Notes under the pieces: model-generated
What the model saw: only the letters and a program-made list of their open reading frames with translations
Database searches by the model: none
What the model was told of the DNA's origin: nothing
Translations under genes and position numbers: made by a program
NCBI RefSeq assembly: GCF_030122845.1
Contig: NZ_CP126084.1
Span: forward strand, 2,232,001-2,296,000
Reading direction: 5' to 3'
DNA length: 64,000 nt
Source: Paenibacillus woosongensis
GTDB taxonomy: Bacteria > Bacillota > Bacilli > Paenibacillales > Paenibacillaceae
Shown: piece after piece, positions 17,174-29,751 of the stretch
Layout: every line of letters starts with the position of its first letter
Position numbering within the stretch: position 1 is the stretch's first letter

Positions 17174-17959
17174 GTGGAATATACGGGGATCAAAGGAAAG
17201 GTCGCTTTGGTGACCGGAGCTGCCCAAGGAATCGGCGAGGCTATTGTCAGGGCGCTGGCGGAGGCTGGAGCGATTATAGCGGCCCTCGATTTGAACGGGG
17301 CCGGTGCCAAGGGGGTTGCGGCCGAACTGCGAACCCAAGGGTGCCAGGCCGAGGCGTTCGCAGTGGATGTTGCGGACAGTCTGGCTGTAGAAACGGCTGT
17401 CGACCAGGTCGAGCGAGAGCTTGGACCCGTTGAAATTCTCGTGAATGTAGCTGGGTTGCTGAGAATGGCTAGCATCGAGGAGCTTCGTGATACGGATTGG
17501 GAGGCGGTATTTGCGGTGAATGCCAATGGGGTGTTTCATGTATCCCGTTCCGTCGTGAAACGCATGGCTCCCCGCAAATCCGGCGCAATCGTGACCGTTG
17601 GCTCCAATGCAGCCTCAGTGCCGCGCACGCAAATGGCGGCCTACTGCGCCTCCAAGGCAGCAGCGGCCATGTTCACGAAATGCCTGGGTCTGGAGCAGGC
17701 CGCCAATCATATTCGCTGCAATATCGTATCACCTGGATCCACCGACACGGCGATGCAGCGGATGTTGTGGAACGGGCAGGATGGGGTCCAGGCGGTCATC
17801 GCCGGTTCGCCCGAATCGTACCGCCTCGGCATACCGCTCGGAAGGATCGCCGAGCCGGAGGATATTGCCGCTGCGGTGTTGTTTCTGGCGTCTGACCGGT
17901 CCCGGCATATTACGATGCTTGATTTATGTATTGACGGAGGGGCAACATTGGGGGTCTAA
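17174..17959 (+). CDS. dhbA: 2,3-dihydro-2,3-dihydroxybenzoate dehydrogenase
   Basis: A short-chain dehydrogenase that oxidises 2,3-dihydro-2,3-dihydroxybenzoate to 2,3-dihydroxybenzoate with NAD+, the last step of DHB synthesis. It shows the Rossmann motif [13 protein letters not shown], the serine in TVGSNAAS, and the catalytic YCASK, and ends in the family's IDGGATLGV. The frame is open to 17114, but the GTG at 17174 has GGGGAGG nine bases upstream and gives 261 residues, the length I recall for B. subtilis DhbA. Identification among similar reductases rests on its place before dhbC and dhbE. Confidence 0.92.
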   Translation: MEYTGIKGKVALVTGAAQGIGEAIVRALAEAGAIIAALDLNGAGAKGVAAELRTQGCQAEAFAVDVADSLAVETAVDQVERELGPVEILVNVAGLLRMASIEELRDTDWEAVFAVNANGVFHVSRSVVKRMAPRKSGAIVTVGSNAASVPRTQMAAYCASKAAAAMFTKCLGLEQAANHIRCNIVSPGSTDTAMQRMLWNGQDGVQAVIAGSPESYRLGIPLGRIAEPEDIAAAVLFLASDRSRHITMLDLCIDGGATLGV

Positions 17960-17972
17960 CGAAGGAAAGGGG

Positions 17973-19313
17973 ATGTTGGAGGAAATGGCAAACCATGGAG
18001 CTGTATATGCAAACACGGCGGCACAACTGCTCGACGAATACGAGTCGGGATTGTGTTTCTTTTTATCCTCACCAAGACGAACCTTGCTTGCTAAAGGCGA
18101 GTGGGCGAGATATTGGGCAGAGCCGGGGGAAGGCTCCCCGCAGGCTCTGTCTGAGCGGGTTCAAGGACTGCTAGCCGCAGCCGGACGCGCCGGCGGCGAG
18201 CCGATCGTCGTTGGCGCGATTCCGTTCGATTTGGCGCAGCCGGCTGAGCTCATCGTGCCTTTGTCCACGCAGTGGGCTGCACCTCTAAGCTTTAGCGGAG
18301 AGGGTCGATACGAGTCTCATAGGGACAGTGCAGCAAGCGGGAGGAACAGGATTGACGGGATAACCTCATCCGATTCCGAATACGAGGTCAGCATGCATCC
18401 AGATCCTGAGCATTACAAGAAAAATGTCAACGAGGCGCTGGATCGGTTGAACCGGGACACGCTGCAGAAGGTCGTGCTTTCGAGGACGCTGCAGCTGACT
18501 TACACTGAGCCGGTCGATATTTCCCGGCTGCTCCGCAACCTGGCCCGCCACAATCCGCAAGGCTATACCTTTGCGGTTAATTTGGGCGGCGGGGATAGTA
18601 CCTCGTCAGGGAAGGCGTCTGGCAGGGCTAAACCGGATTTAAGGGGAGTCGGAGTACGGACGCTGATCGGGGCCAGCCCGGAGCTGCTCATTACCAAAAC
18701 GGGACTGAGCATTCGGGCGAATCCGCTGGCAGGCTCCGCACCCCGGAGCGATGATCCGGCTGAGGATGAACGCAGAGCAGCCGCGCTGCTTGCCTCGGCG
18801 AAGGACCAGTTCGAGCATCGGCTCGTCGTCGAGGCGGTTGAAGCAGCGCTCCGCCCACATTGCAAGAGCCTGAACGTCCCTGAGGGTCCGTCACTCGTAC
18901 AAACCGAGACGATGTGGCATCTGTCGACGGACATCTACGGAGAGCTTGCGAGCCCCGGAGCTTCCGTCCTTGATCTTGCGCTGTCTTTGCATCCGACTCC
19001 GGCTATATGCGGAACGCCTACCGAGCTGGCTAGGGAAACAATCCGCGAAATAGAGCCGTTTGAGCGAGGCTTCTTCACCGGGATGGTTGGCTGGTGCGAT
19101 GCTAAGGGAGATGGCGAATGGATCGTCACGATCCGCTGCGCCGAGGCGGAGGGAAGAAGCCTGCGTCTTTATGCCGGAGCGGGAATCGTGGCGGACTCCA
19201 GCGCCGAAGCTGAGCTGGCCGAAACGGCGGCGAAGTTCCGCACCTTGCTTTTGGCCATGGGGCTGCATGATCCGCAGTTCGCCTATCGGGGCAGTGTAAA
19301 GGAGGGATATTGA
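17973..19313 (+). CDS. dhbC: Isochorismate synthase
   Basis: It converts chorismate to isochorismate, the entry step to DHB. The chorismate-binding domain occupies about residues 130-440, with [41 protein letters not shown], the [10 protein letters not shown] motif and GFFTGMVGW, ending in [17 protein letters not shown]. From the ATG at 17973 it is 446 residues, longer than the usual 390-400; extra length is in the N-terminal segment and in a Gly/Ser-rich insert (near residue 210). The ATG at 17985 is an alternative, as GGAGG lies too close to it while AAAGGGG fits. It starts 13 bases after dhbA and its stop overlaps the dhbE start. Confidence 0.93.
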   Translation: MLEEMANHGAVYANTAAQLLDEYESGLCFFLSSPRRTLLAKGEWARYWAEPGEGSPQALSERVQGLLAAAGRAGGEPIVVGAIPFDLAQPAELIVPLSTQWAAPLSFSGEGRYESHRDSAASGRNRIDGITSSDSEYEVSMHPDPEHYKKNVNEALDRLNRDTLQKVVLSRTLQLTYTEPVDISRLLRNLARHNPQGYTFAVNLGGGDSTSSGKASGRAKPDLRGVGVRTLIGASPELLITKTGLSIRANPLAGSAPRSDDPAEDERRAAALLASAKDQFEHRLVVEAVEAALRPHCKSLNVPEGPSLVQTETMWHLSTDIYGELASPGASVLDLALSLHPTPAICGTPTELARETIREIEPFERGFFTGMVGWCDAKGDGEWIVTIRCAEAEGRSLRLYAGAGIVADSSAEAELAETAAKFRTLLLAMGLHDPQFAYRGSVKEGY

Positions 19314-20998
19314 TGCTTGCTGGATGCCCGACTTGGCCCCAAGAATTTGCTGAGCGTTACCGCCAGGAGGGTTGCTGGCGCGGAGAAACGTTTGGCGAGA
19401 TGCTGCGGGAACGCGCGAAGGCTTACGGCGAACGGATTGCCATCGTCAGTGGCGAACGCCGTATCAGCTATGCGGAGCTGGACGACCGGACGGACCGCCT
19501 CGCAGAAGGATTGCTGGGCATCGGGATTGAACCGCAGGATCGGGTCGTGGTTCAACTGCCGAACATCGCGGAATTTTTTGAAGTGATTTTTGCATTATTC
19601 CGAATCGGCGCAATGCCTGTATTCGCCTTGCCGCTGCATCGCAGGCATGAGATTTCATATATATCCGAGTTTTCTGAGGCGAAAGCTTATATTATAGCCG
19701 ACCAGGATGCGGGATTTGACTACCGCGAGCTGGCAAGGGAAGTCATTCGCGAGGTTCCTTCGCTGCGCCATGTTCTGGTCGCCGGTGAAGCGCAGGAGTT
19801 TGTAGCGCTGGAGGAGCTGTACGGAGAGCCGAGAGAACCGGAGGCAGGCGGCAAAGCTGAAACTTCTGCGAAGAAGCGTGAGGCGAACGGGAAGTATGGC
19901 GGCAGGCTGTCCCAGCCACACCCGGGAGATGTCGCTTTCCTTCAACTTTCGGGCGGAACGACAGGATTGCCGAAGCTGATTCCCCGCACGCACGACGACT
20001 ATATTTATTCGCTGCGCCTTAGTGCGGAAATCTGCGGGCTGAATGAACATAGCGTCTATCTGGCCGTGCTTCCGGCAGCGCATAATTATCCGCTTAGCTC
20101 GCCGGGCGTGCTGGGCACGTTATACGCCGGGGGCCGCGTCGTGCTCGCCCGGGGGGCCAGCCCGGACGAGGCCTTCCCATTGCTGCTCCGCGAGCGGGTC
20201 ACGATTACCGCGCTGGTGCCGCCCCTTGCTCTCATATGGCTTGATGCGGCGGAACGGCAGCGTATCGAATTCCCTCATTTGCAGGTGCTCCAGGTCGGCG
20301 GCGCGAAGTTCAGCGCCGAGGCGGCCGCACGCGTGAAGCCGACCTTGGGCTGCCAGCTGCAGCAGGTATTCGGCATGGCCGAGGGGCTCGTCAATTATAC
20401 GAGGCTGGATGACCCCGACGAGGTCATCGTGCATACCCAAGGCCGGCCGATGTCGCCCTGGGACGAAGTCCGCGTCGTCGATGACGAGGATAATGAGGTG
20501 CCGCCTGGCGAGGCCGGCCATCTGCTTACCCGCGGCCCGTATACGATTCGCGGCTATTACAGAGCGGAGGAGCATAATGCGAAAGCCTTCACGAGCGACG
20601 GCTTCTACCGTACGGGTGACATTGTCCGGATCAATTCAGACGGCCACCTCATCGTAGAGGGACGCGACAAAGACCAAATCAACCGGGGAGGGGAAAAGAT
20701 CGCCGCCGAGGAGGTCGAGAACCAGCTTCTCGCCCATCCGGGGGTACATGATGCCGCCGTGGTGGCCATGCCGGACGAATATTTGGGCGAGCGCATCTGT
20801 GCTTTCGTCATACCGCACCCAGCTGCAGACACGCCTTTGTCGGGCGTGCAGATCAAGGCTTTTTTACGTGGACGCGGTCTCGCTGCCTTTAAAATTCCCG
20901 ATCGGATCGAATTCATCTATTCTTTTCCGAAGACGAAGGTCGGCAAAGTCAGCAAAAAAGCGCTGCGCGAGCTAATAGCAGAGAAGCAGCGCGGATGA
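19313..20998 (+). CDS. dhbE: 2,3-dihydroxybenzoate-AMP ligase
   Basis: A 561-residue stand-alone adenylating enzyme that activates DHB with ATP and loads it on the aryl carrier domain of DhbB. Visible are the ATP-binding loop [19 protein letters not shown], the N-terminal domain core [25 protein letters not shown], the hinge [20 protein letters not shown] and the C-terminal lysine in [13 protein letters not shown] Lys/Glu-rich insert of about 20 residues near position 180 is unusual. The ATG overlaps the dhbC stop (TGATG arrangement) with GGAGGG six bases upstream, suggesting translational coupling. Confidence 0.95.
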   Translation: MLAGCPTWPQEFAERYRQEGCWRGETFGEMLRERAKAYGERIAIVSGERRISYAELDDRTDRLAEGLLGIGIEPQDRVVVQLPNIAEFFEVIFALFRIGAMPVFALPLHRRHEISYISEFSEAKAYIIADQDAGFDYRELAREVIREVPSLRHVLVAGEAQEFVALEELYGEPREPEAGGKAETSAKKREANGKYGGRLSQPHPGDVAFLQLSGGTTGLPKLIPRTHDDYIYSLRLSAEICGLNEHSVYLAVLPAAHNYPLSSPGVLGTLYAGGRVVLARGASPDEAFPLLLRERVTITALVPPLALIWLDAAERQRIEFPHLQVLQVGGAKFSAEAAARVKPTLGCQLQQVFGMAEGLVNYTRLDDPDEVIVHTQGRPMSPWDEVRVVDDEDNEVPPGEAGHLLTRGPYTIRGYYRAEEHNAKAFTSDGFYRTGDIVRINSDGHLIVEGRDKDQINRGGEKIAAEEVENQLLAHPGVHDAAVVAMPDEYLGERICAFVIPHPAADTPLSGVQIKAFLRGRGLAAFKIPDRIEFIYSFPKTKVGKVSKKALRELIAEKQRG

Positions 20999-21082
20999 AC
21001 GGCTCATCTTCAAGATGAACGTTCTTATGGATCAATGTCGTTTCGGTCATTCGATAAAATCAACGTCGAAAGGATGATCTAC

Positions 21083-22183
21083 ATGGGTATCCCAGCCATT
21101 TTTCCTTATTCCATGCCTGCCGAGGCGGAGCTTCCGGCAAACAAAGTCGCTTGGCGGCCTGATCCGCAGCGGGCGGTACTGCTTATCCATGATATGCAAA
21201 ATTATTTCCTGAAGCCTTACAATACTGCAGAATCTCCCATTGTCGAGCTATTCTCCAATATTTCCCGGATACGCAGCGAATGCGCGAAGCTGGGCATTCC
21301 CGTCGTCTATTCTGCGCAGCTTGGGGGTCAGCGTCCGGACGAGCGCGGCCTGCTGCAGGATTTCTGGGGGCCGGGGATTGGAACTGACCCGTTTGAGGCG
21401 CAAATTGCCGCCGAAGTCGCTCCTGGCGTACAGGACATTCAGATGACCAAATGGCGGTACAGCGCGTTTCAGAGAACAGATCTGCTGCAATGGATGAGGG
21501 ATCAGGCGCGTGATCAGCTGATCGTCAGCGGTATTTATGCCCATATCGGCTGTCTGCTCAGCTCCTGCGAAGCGTTCATGCAGGATATCCAGCCGTTTTT
21601 TGTCGCTGATGCGGTTGCGGATTTCTCGCTTGAGAAGCACAAGCTTGCCCTGACCTACGCGGCGGAGCGGTGCGCGGTCACTTTGACGACGCAGCGGCTG
21701 CTGGCCGAGCTGAACGCGGCAACGTCTGCAAATGGGCCGGGAGGCAATCAGGAGCATAGTCTTTCCAGCAGTTACCCTCCCCAAACTGCAGGAACCGGAC
21801 GGAATCTCCCGTCTCCGAATCAGACGGGACAATCTGCCCGATCCTCGCTTCAGGCTGCGGCCTCTGCAAGCCAAGACATCGCTGCTTCCCCGTCCTTGGC
21901 TGCAAAGCCATCGTCCTATGAGCAGCTGCGACAGCAGGTCGCCGATTTGCTGCAGGAGGCAGCTGAAGAAATCGGCGGGCAGGACAATTTGGTCGAGCTG
22001 TGGGGATTGGATTCGATACGCATCATGAGCCTGGCCGAACGATTTAGCCGCGAAGGCGAGGAGATTGCCTTTACGGAGCTGGCCGAACGGCCGACGCTGG
22101 ACAATTGGTGGCAGCTCCTCTCTGCACGAATGAGCCCTTCCATTCCTAATGTCGACTATTTTTTGCTGGGGAAGGAGGTGTAA
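21083..22183 (+). CDS. dhbB: Isochorismatase with aryl carrier domain
   Basis: A bifunctional 366-residue protein. The N-terminal isochorismatase (about 1-210; [14 protein letters not shown], the MTKWRYSAF segment, and [16 protein letters not shown] near the catalytic cysteine) turns isochorismate into 2,3-dihydro-DHB and pyruvate. The C-terminal aryl carrier (about 285-365) holds the phosphopantetheine serine in [11 protein letters not shown] and carries DHB to DhbF. The ATG at 21083 gives the MGIPAIFPY start shared with DhbB, with AAAGGA upstream; an earlier in-frame ATG at 21035 lacks similarity. The Ser/Pro/Gln/Ala-rich linker between domains (about 21720-21910) makes the protein about 50 residues longer than the B. 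subtilis form. Confidence 0.94.
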   Translation: MGIPAIFPYSMPAEAELPANKVAWRPDPQRAVLLIHDMQNYFLKPYNTAESPIVELFSNISRIRSECAKLGIPVVYSAQLGGQRPDERGLLQDFWGPGIGTDPFEAQIAAEVAPGVQDIQMTKWRYSAFQRTDLLQWMRDQARDQLIVSGIYAHIGCLLSSCEAFMQDIQPFFVADAVADFSLEKHKLALTYAAERCAVTLTTQRLLAELNAATSANGPGGNQEHSLSSSYPPQTAGTGRNLPSPNQTGQSARSSLQAAASASQDIAASPSLAAKPSSYEQLRQQVADLLQEAAEEIGGQDNLVELWGLDSIRIMSLAERFSREGEEIAFTELAERPTLDNWWQLLSARMSPSIPNVDYFLLGKEV

Positions 22184-22185
22184 GC

Positions 22186-25100
22186 ATGCCAGTACAAACG
22201 GAGGTTCGTTATCCTTTGACAGGAGCGCAATCCGGAATATGGTTCGCTCAGCAGCTTGACCCGGGAAATCCTATTTACAATACGGGCGAATATATCGAAA
22301 TTCGCGGCTCGCTGAGGCTGGAGCTATTTGAGCAGGCTTTGCGGCGGGGGGTCGCAGAAGCGGAGACGCTGCAGCTTCGCTTCGGAGAAGATGAGGACGG
22401 GCCTTGGCAGAGGCTGGCGGACACGGAGGGAGAAGAGTGGAGCCTGCTCTGTTTGGATTTCAGCGGGGAGGATCAACCGCGGGCAGTTGCGGAAGCCTGG
22501 ATGAAACAGGACTTGGCCACACCGACGGATTTAATGAAGGGTCCATTGTTCCGTCAGGCCATTCTGCAGATCGCGCCAGACTGCTTCCTTTGGTATCAGA
22601 AAATCCATCATATCGCCATTGACGGCTTCGGCTTCTCGCTGCTCACCCGGAGGGTGGCTCAAATCTATACGGCCCTGTCCCGTGACGAGGCCATTGGGCG
22701 CAGCTTCGGTTCCTGGCAGGAGGTGCTGCAGGAGGAAGCCGCATACCGCGCATCCCAGCAGGAGGAGAAGGACCGCAAGTTCTGGTTGTCGCGTTTTGCC
22801 GATCAGCCCGATGCCGTGGGCCTTGGCGGTAGGGTGCAGCGAACGGCGAACCGTTTCCTGCGCCAATCCGGCGAGCTGGACCCGAGCAGCATGAATGCGC
22901 TGCGGGCGGCCGCTGAATCGGCAGGGGCGAGCTGGCCGGAAATGATGGTGGCCGCGTTGGCCGTATACATGCACCGGGCTACAGGAGCAGAGGACGTCAT
23001 TCTCGGCATGCCGATGATGTGCCGCCTAGGCTCCGCATCACTGCGGGTGCCGGGTATGGTCATGAATCTGGTCCCGCTGCGCCTGACGATTCGCAAAGAC
23101 ATGAACCCGCTGGAAGTGATCGCACAGGTATCGCAAGAGCTGTGGGCTGCGAGACGGCATCAGAAATTCCGCCAGCAGGATCTGCGGCGCGAGCTCAAGC
23201 TGCTGGGCGAGCAGCAGCGGCTGTTCGGCCCGATCCTGAACATGATGCCGTTTGACGAAGCTCTGAGCTTCGGCGGCGCACCCGGAATCGTTCATAATTT
23301 GTCGGCAGGACCCGTTGATGACTTGCTCGTTCATGTGCGCCCAAGGTCTGAGGACGGCGGGCTGCGGATCGATTTCGACGGCAATCCGGATATTTATGCC
23401 CCGGAGGAGCTGGAGAGGCACCATCGGCGCTTTATCCGTCTGCTGGAGCAATTTGCGACCGCAGATCCCGAACGTCCGGTGATGGATATTGAATGGCTGC
23501 TGGCCGATGAACGGTGGCAGGTACTCGAGGGCTGGAACCAAGTCAAACAACAGGGTGCCTCCTGCGCAAGCCCGGGCCCTGCTAAATTGTTTGAGCAGCA
23601 AGCCGCAGCCAGGCCTGAAGCGGCTGCAGTTGCCTGCGAGGAATCAGTCCTCAGCTATGCCGCATTGAACGCACAGGCGAATCGGCTCGCTCATTACCTG
23701 ATAGAACAGGGGGTAGGGCCCGAGCAGATCGTGGCCTTGGCTCTATCCCGTTCTCCCTTGATTGCCGCGGCGATCCTGGCGGTGCATAAGACCGGGGCGG
23801 CCTATTTGCCGCTCGATCCGGATTACCCGGCGGATCGCATCGCTTACATGATTGACAACGCCCGGCCGAGCTGCATCTTGACCGACCAGGCGTGCGAATC
23901 GAGACTGGCTGGTTTCAGCGGGACGTCCCGTCTGGTACTTGATGCACCTGATACAATGGCCAGTTTACGGAAGTATTCCGCTCAGAATCCGGAGGATGCC
24001 GAGCGTACTGTCCCCTTATCGCCGCTTCATCCGGCATATGTTCTTTATACTTCAGGTTCAACCGGTCTGCCGAAAGGAGTCATGGTGACCTATGGAAGCC
24101 TGGTTAACCTGATCACGGATATGCGGGAGCGGTTCCCGTTAAGCGAACGGGATCGGATGCTGTCCGTAACGACGATCGCCTTCGACATATCTGTACTGGA
24201 GGTCTACCTGCCTCTGACAACGGGGGCTTGCATGGATATCGCCCTGAAGGAGACGATTCTGGATGCTTCCGCGCTGGCCAAGCGGATTCGGGAACAGAAA
24301 ATTACGCTGCTGCAGGCCACGCCGACCTTATTTCAGGAGCTGGTGTCCAGCAGGCCTGAATCGTTAACAGGTTTGTCGGTTATTTCAGGCGGCGAGGCGC
24401 TTCCGGCAGGATTAAAGCTCGGCCTGCAAGCGCTGGGTTGTCAGGTGAACAACCAGTACGGACCGACAGAAACGACGATTTATTCCACCGCTGCAAGGCT
24501 GGGGGAGGAGGAGGCCAAGCCAGCGATCGGCAGGCCGGTTCGGAATACACAGCTCTATGTGCTGGACGATGCGCTGCAGCCTGTTCCGCCCGGCGTTGCA
24601 GGCGAGCTGTACATCGCCGGCGCCGGGCTGGCCCGCGGCTACCTGGACCGGCCGGGGATGACGGCGGAGCGCTTCGTGGCGAATCCATACGGAGCCCCAG
24701 GCACGCGGATGTACCGTACTGGCGACCTTGTGCGCTGGAAAGCGGACGGTTCGCTGGATTATATCGGCCGCGCCGACCATCAGATCAAAATACGGGGGTT
24801 TCGCATCGAACTAGGTGAAATTATTTCCGTATTTTCCCGGCACCCGGCCATTGAGCAGGTGACGGTGATGGCCCGGGAGGATCGTCCTGGGGAGAAGCGG
24901 CTGGTCGCTTACATCATGCCTGCTGCCTCTGTTACCATGGATCCCGCCGAGCTGCGCCGTTATGCTGCGGAGCATTTGCCGGAGTATATGGTTCCTTCGG
25001 CATTCGTGGAACTTAGCGAAATGCCGCTGACGCCGAACCGGAAAATTGACCATAAAGCTCTGCCGGCGCCAGTAGACATGATCCAGTCGAAAGGACTCGC

Positions 25101-28100
25101 GCCGCGGTCGCCGCAGGAGGAACTGCTATGCCAATTATTCGCGGAGGTATTAGGGCGGGCACGCGTCGGCATTGACGACGATTTCTTTGAGATGGGAGGG
25201 CATTCGCTGCTTGCCGGCCGGCTGACCGCACGGATTCGCGACGTGTTTGGCGCAGAAATCGGCATCCGCCATTTATTTGAAACGCCTACCGTGGCCGGGC
25301 TAATCCAGTATCTCGATCAGGCGAAGCAGGCGAGGCCGCCCGTTCGCCCGGCGGCGCGTCCGGAGCAGGTTCCGCTATCTTTTGCCCAGCGGCGCTTGTG
25401 GTTTCTGTACCGGATGGAGGGGCCAAATCCGACATATAACATGCCGTGGGCAGCCCGAATAACCGGACCGCTGGATGTGGAGGCTTTGGAGCTTGCGCTT
25501 GGCGATGTAACAGAGCGGCACGAGTCGCTGCGGACCATCTTTCCCGACGAGATGGGCGTGCCGCAGCAGCGGATTTTAAACGCAGATCAAGCAAGGCCGA
25601 AACTGATCGTCACAAAGACGAGCGAAAAAGACCTGGAGTCGAACATAGTTGAGGGCGCTGGCTACAGCTTTGATTTGTGCACGGAGACGCCTTTCCGCGC
25701 GCAGCTGTTCGTGCTTGGTCCAGAGAAGCATGTGCTGCTTCTGCTGCTGCATCATATTGCCGGGGACGGCTGGTCGCTGACGCCGTTAGGACGTGACTTG
25801 TCCGCCGCTTATTCGGCCCGGTGCCGGAAAGAGCAGCCGTCATGGCCGCCGCTGCCCGTGCAGTATGCCGATTATGTGCTGTGGCAGGAGCAGCTGCTTG
25901 GCGTTGAAGGAGACTCCGGCAGCCTCTATGCACGTCAGCTAGAGTTCTGGAAGAACAAGCTTCATCAGCTGCCGGATCAGCTTGAGCTGCCGACCGATCG
26001 TCCACGACCGGCCGTTTCCAGCTATGAGGGAGGAGTTATTCCTTTCGAGCTTGACGAGGGGATGCATGCCCGGCTGCTGCATGTAGCGAAGGATAACAAG
26101 GCCAGCTTGTTTATGGTGCTGCACGCCGCGCTGGCTGCGCTGCTTACCCGGCTTGGCGGGGGAGACGACATTCCGATCGGCAGCCCGATTGCCGGAAGAA
26201 ATGATGATGCGCTCGGCGGACTGGTGGGCATGTTCATCAATACGCTCGTGCTGCGGGCGGATACGTCGGGAAATCCGAGCTTCGCCGAGCTCATCGCCCG
26301 GGTACGGGAAGCGGACCTGGCCGCTTATGAGCACCAGGATTTGCCGTTCGAACAGCTGGTGGAAGTGCTGAATCCGGCACGCTCGCGAGCGCGGCATCCG
26401 TTGTTTCAAATCATGCTCGTGCTGCAAAATGAACTGGAAGCGCCGCTTCAGTTCCCGGGTGCGGTCACATCCCTGAAGATGGTCAGCTCCGGCACGGCGA
26501 AGTTCGACCTGACGGTGGAGCTGAATGAACGGCGCGGCGCAGATGGCAGCCCAGGCGGACTAAGCGGTTTGCTGGAATACAGCAAAGATTTATACGAGCC
26601 GCCTACGGCAGAGGCTTTTGCCTGCAGATATGTACAGGTGCTCGAGGCGCTGGCACAAAATCCGGAGCAGCCTATTGCAAACGCGGATATTCTGACCCCG
26701 GCGGAGCGCCAGGCCTTTTTGATGGATGCACGCGGAACGGTCGGCGAAACGATTAGCCTTGCTGCCGGTCAGGGAACAGCTTCAGAGCGTCCTTGCGGCA
26801 GTATGGAGGCTTCGCCCCAAGCCAGTCTGTTCGAGCTGTTCGAGGCGCAGGCGTCCAAATTCCCGGACGCGGTTGCAGCGGTATGCGAGGGCGACCGCCT
26901 AAGCTACGCTCAGCTGAACACCGCGGCAAACCGCCTGGCCCACATGCTGATCGCGGGCGGTGTGGCCGCCGGCCAAACGGTGGCGCTTGCCCTGCCGCGC
27001 TCCCTGGAGCTGGTCATAGGCTTGCTGGCTGTCCTGAAGGCCGGCGCGGCTTACCTCCCCCTCGATCCCGACTACCCGGCTGAGCGGCTGGAGTGGATGG
27101 TCGAGGATGCGAAGCCGGTGTATATGATTACGAACGAACAGGCGGCGGGCCAAATGCCGAATACGCTGCCTACACCGAGGATCGTGCTTGACGATCCGGC
27201 TGTGGAGCAGCGGCTTCGGGACAGCTCCGAGCATAACCCGCGCGAGGATGAACGGAGCGGCCTCGTAACCCCATTAAGTCCGGCCTATATGATATATACC
27301 TCGGGCTCGACGGGTAAGCCGAAGGGCGTGGTTATTCCACATCATAATGTCATCCGGTTATTTGCAGCTACTGACTCCTGGTTCCATTTCGGTGCGGATG
27401 ATGTCTGGATGCTATTTCATTCCTATGCTTTTGATTTCTCCGTATGGGAACTGTGGGGAGCACTGCTCTATGGCGGCCGTCTCGTCGTCGTGCCATATGA
27501 AGTCAGCCGTTCGCCTGCGGAATTTCTGCAGCTGCTGGCCGAGGAGCAGGTAACTGTACTCAATCAGACGCCGTCGGCCTTCTATGCTTTCATGCAGGCG
27601 GATCGGGAGAATGTGGAACTGGGACAGGAGCTTGCACTGCGGTATGTAATTTTCGGAGGAGAGGCGCTGGAGCTGGGCCGCCTGAAGGACTGGTATGAGC
27701 GCCACCCGGAGGATGCCCCCAAGCTGATCAACATGTACGGCATCACGGAGACAACCGTGCATGTCAGCTATCTTGAACTGGATGAAAATAGTGCATCCCA
27801 GGGAGGGAGCAGCCTGATCGGCCGCCCGATCCCGGATTTACGGGTCTATGTTCTGGATTCGACCCTTCAGCCGGTGCCGCCAGGCGTCATCGGTGAGATG
27901 TACGTAGCTGGCGCTGGACTAGCTCAGGGCTATTGGGGACGGCCGGATCTGACGGCGGAGCGCTTCATCGCCGATCCATACGGTCCGCCGGGTACCCGCA
28001 TGTATCGGACTGGAGATCTGGCCAAGCGGCTGCCAGACGGTTCGCTTGATTATCTAGGCCGCGGGGACCAGCAGGTGAAAATTCGCGGCTTCCGCATCGA

Positions 28101-29415
28101 ATTGGGTGAAATCGAGGCGGTGCTCGCCAGCTACCCCGGCGTGGAGCAAGCAGCTGTCCTCGTCCGGGAAGATCAGCCGGGAGACAAGCGGCTCGCAGCC
28201 TATATCGTTCCCGGCCCAGGAGCAGAGCTCATGCTGGCTGATCTGCGCCGTTACGCAGCTTCCATCCTGCCGGAGTATATGGTGCCGTCGGCGATCATCC
28301 ATTTGGATTCGCTACCACTTACGCCGAACGGCAAGCTGGATCGCAAGGCGCTGCCCGCACCGGAGTATACCTTGTCGCCGGAAGGCAGGGGGCCGAGAAC
28401 TCCCCAGGAAGAAGTGCTGTGCGACTTATTCGCCGAGGTGCTTGGCCTGCCGCGCGTCAGCATCGACGACGGATTCTTCGAGCTCGGCGGACATTCGCTG
28501 CTGGCCGTGCGCCTCATGAGCCGAATTCGTGAAACGATGGGCCGGGAGCTTGGCATCGGTCTGCTGTTCGAGGCTCCGACCGTGGCGGGCCTTGGGGAGA
28601 AGCTGTACTCGGATCAGGGGCAGAGCGCGCTTCAGGTGCTGCTGCCGCTTCGCACGGAGGGTAAGGAAATCCCGCTGTTCTGCGTGCATCCGGCAGGCGG
28701 GTTAAGCTGGTGTTATGCGGGTTTGATGAAGCATCTCGGCATGGATTATCCGATTTACGGCTTGCAGGCGCGCGGCATTGCCGAAGCCGATCAGTATCCT
28801 AGAACGCTGGAGGAAATGACGGCCGATTATATCGCTCAGATCCGTACCGTTCAGCCGCACGGGCCATATCGTCTGTTGGGCTGGTCGTTTGGCGGAAATG
28901 TCGCTCAGGCGATGGCGGTACAGCTGCAGCACGAGGGAGAGGAAGTGGCGTTCCTGGCCATGCTCGATGCTTTCCCAAGCCATTATTTGCCGCTGCGCGG
29001 CGAGGCCAGCGAAGACGAGGCGTTGATTGCGCTGCTTGCTTTAGGCGGCTATGATCCCGACTCGATCAAGGACGGTCCGCTGGATATTGCGCGGGCGATC
29101 GAGATTTTGCGCAGCGACGGCAGTGCTCTGGCCAGCCTGGACGAGGAAATTATTTTAAATTTGAAAAATACGTACGAAAATTCGGTGCGCCTCCTAAGCG
29201 CCTTTGTTCCCGAAAAATACGAGGGGGATCTGCTGTTCTTCCACTCGACCATCATCCCGGAATGGTTTGACCCGATTGAACCGGAAATGTGGGCTCCATA
29301 TATCGGAGGACAGATTGAAAGGCATGACATCGCTTGCCGCCATAAGGACTTATGCCAGCCGGGACCGCTGGCGGAGATCGGCCAGGTATTGCTGGCGAAG
29401 CTGCAGGTCAAGTAA
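22186..29415 (+). CDS. dhbF: Dimodular nonribosomal peptide synthetase for bacillibactin
   Basis: The 2,409-residue synthetase has the order C-A-PCP-C-A-PCP-TE. C1 (about 1-440) has HHIAIDG near 141. A1 (about 465-960) gives the specificity reading D-I-L-Q-I-G-Q-I-Y, close to glycine codes. PCP1 serine is in EMGGHSLLA near 1005. C2 (about 1062-1500) has HHIAGDG near 1189. A2 (about 1545-2040) reads D-F-W-N-I-G-M-V-H, the canonical threonine code. PCP2 is ELGGHSLLA near 2101. The thioesterase (about 2145-2409) has GWSFGG near 2231 and trimerises and cyclises DHB-Gly-Thr. There is no epimerase. The ATG lies 3 bases after dhbB with GGAGG upstream. The code reading was by eye against GrsA positions. 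Confidence 0.96.
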   Translation: MPVQTEVRYPLTGAQSGIWFAQQLDPGNPIYNTGEYIEIRGSLRLELFEQALRRGVAEAETLQLRFGEDEDGPWQRLADTEGEEWSLLCLDFSGEDQPRAVAEAWMKQDLATPTDLMKGPLFRQAILQIAPDCFLWYQKIHHIAIDGFGFSLLTRRVAQIYTALSRDEAIGRSFGSWQEVLQEEAAYRASQQEEKDRKFWLSRFADQPDAVGLGGRVQRTANRFLRQSGELDPSSMNALRAAAESAGASWPEMMVAALAVYMHRATGAEDVILGMPMMCRLGSASLRVPGMVMNLVPLRLTIRKDMNPLEVIAQVSQELWAARRHQKFRQQDLRRELKLLGEQQRLFGPILNMMPFDEALSFGGAPGIVHNLSAGPVDDLLVHVRPRSEDGGLRIDFDGNPDIYAPEELERHHRRFIRLLEQFATADPERPVMDIEWLLADERWQVLEGWNQVKQQGASCASPGPAKLFEQQAAARPEAAAVACEESVLSYAALNAQANRLAHYLIEQGVGPEQIVALALSRSPLIAAAILAVHKTGAAYLPLDPDYPADRIAYMIDNARPSCILTDQACESRLAGFSGTSRLVLDAPDTMASLRKYSAQNPEDAERTVPLSPLHPAYVLYTSGSTGLPKGVMVTYGSLVNLITDMRERFPLSERDRMLSVTTIAFDISVLEVYLPLTTGACMDIALKETILDASALAKRIREQKITLLQATPTLFQELVSSRPESLTGLSVISGGEALPAGLKLGLQALGCQVNNQYGPTETTIYSTAARLGEEEAKPAIGRPVRNTQLYVLDDALQPVPPGVAGELYIAGAGLARGYLDRPGMTAERFVANPYGAPGTRMYRTGDLVRWKADGSLDYIGRADHQIKIRGFRIELGEIISVFSRHPAIEQVTVMAREDRPGEKRLVAYIMPAASVTMDPAELRRYAAEHLPEYMVPSAFVELSEMPLTPNRKIDHKALPAPVDMIQSKGLAPRSPQEELLCQLFAEVLGRARVGIDDDFFEMGGHSLLAGRLTARIRDVFGAEIGIRHLFETPTVAGLIQYLDQAKQARPPVRPAARPEQVPLSFAQRRLWFLYRMEGPNPTYNMPWAARITGPLDVEALELALGDVTERHESLRTIFPDEMGVPQQRILNADQARPKLIVTKTSEKDLESNIVEGAGYSFDLCTETPFRAQLFVLGPEKHVLLLLLHHIAGDGWSLTPLGRDLSAAYSARCRKEQPSWPPLPVQYADYVLWQEQLLGVEGDSGSLYARQLEFWKNKLHQLPDQLELPTDRPRPAVSSYEGGVIPFELDEGMHARLLHVAKDNKASLFMVLHAALAALLTRLGGGDDIPIGSPIAGRNDDALGGLVGMFINTLVLRADTSGNPSFAELIARVREADLAAYEHQDLPFEQLVEVLNPARSRARHPLFQIMLVLQNELEAPLQFPGAVTSLKMVSSGTAKFDLTVELNERRGADGSPGGLSGLLEYSKDLYEPPTAEAFACRYVQVLEALAQNPEQPIANADILTPAERQAFLMDARGTVGETISLAAGQGTASERPCGSMEASPQASLFELFEAQASKFPDAVAAVCEGDRLSYAQLNTAANRLAHMLIAGGVAAGQTVALALPRSLELVIGLLAVLKAGAAYLPLDPDYPAERLEWMVEDAKPVYMITNEQAAGQMPNTLPTPRIVLDDPAVEQRLRDSSEHNPREDERSGLVTPLSPAYMIYTSGSTGKPKGVVIPHHNVIRLFAATDSWFHFGADDVWMLFHSYAFDFSVWELWGALLYGGRLVVVPYEVSRSPAEFLQLLAEEQVTVLNQTPSAFYAFMQADRENVELGQELALRYVIFGGEALELGRLKDWYERHPEDAPKLINMYGITETTVHVSYLELDENSASQGGSSLIGRPIPDLRVYVLDSTLQPVPPGVIGEMYVAGAGLAQGYWGRPDLTAERFIADPYGPPGTRMYRTGDLAKRLPDGSLDYLGRGDQQVKIRGFRIELGEIEAVLASYPGVEQAAVLVREDQPGDKRLAAYIVPGPGAELMLADLRRYAASILPEYMVPSAIIHLDSLPLTPNGKLDRKALPAPEYTLSPEGRGPRTPQEEVLCDLFAEVLGLPRVSIDDGFFELGGHSLLAVRLMSRIRETMGRELGIGLLFEAPTVAGLGEKLYSDQGQSALQVLLPLRTEGKEIPLFCVHPAGGLSWCYAGLMKHLGMDYPIYGLQARGIAEADQYPRTLEEMTADYIAQIRTVQPHGPYRLLGWSFGGNVAQAMAVQLQHEGEEVAFLAMLDAFPSHYLPLRGEASEDEALIALLALGGYDPDSIKDGPLDIARAIEILRSDGSALASLDEEIILNLKNTYENSVRLLSAFVPEKYEGDLLFFHSTIIPEWFDPIEPEMWAPYIGGQIERHDIACRHKDLCQPGPLAEIGQVLLAKLQVK

Positions 29416-29450
29416 GGGCGGAACCATACAGGAACAGGAGGGATATAAAG

Positions 29451-29669
29451 ATGGCAAATCCATTTGAACAAACAGACGACGTATATATGGTGCTCGTGAA
29501 CGATGAGGGGCAATATTCACTTTGGCCGGCGTTCATTCAGGTGCCCGAAGGCTGGAAGGTGGCTCTTGGCGAAAGCACACGCGGTGCTTGCCTCGATTAT
29601 ATCGAAGCAATGTGGAAGGATATGCGCCCCCTTTCACTGCAAAAACGCGGTACCGCAGATGTAATATAG
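29451..29669 (+). CDS. MbtH-like protein
   Basis: A 72-residue MbtH-family chaperone that binds adenylation domains and is often needed for their folding and activity. It shows all the hallmarks: [23 protein letters not shown], the three conserved tryptophans, CLDYI and DMRPLSL. AGGAGGG lies eight bases before the ATG. It is the last gene of the dhb operon, 35 bases after dhbF, so its partners should be A1 and A2 of DhbF. A strong terminator follows. Confidence 0.95.
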   Translation: MANPFEQTDDVYMVLVNDEGQYSLWPAFIQVPEGWKVALGESTRGACLDYIEAMWKDMRPLSLQKRGTADVI

Positions 29670-29751
29670 CGAGACCGGCCGATAACGAAAATCGCAAGGG
29701 GATTTTTAGCGCACATCTTTAAGACTGCGTAATAACGGATCACCCCGTACG

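Noticed and set aside
23000-28700. Many long open frames on both strands inside dhbF
   Set aside because: High GC content and strong codon bias of dhbF open the other frames; none shows a recognisable motif or a plausible start.
22186-29415. dhbF as a paenibactin (DHB-Ala-Thr) synthetase
   Set aside because: The first A domain reads close to glycine codes, not alanine.
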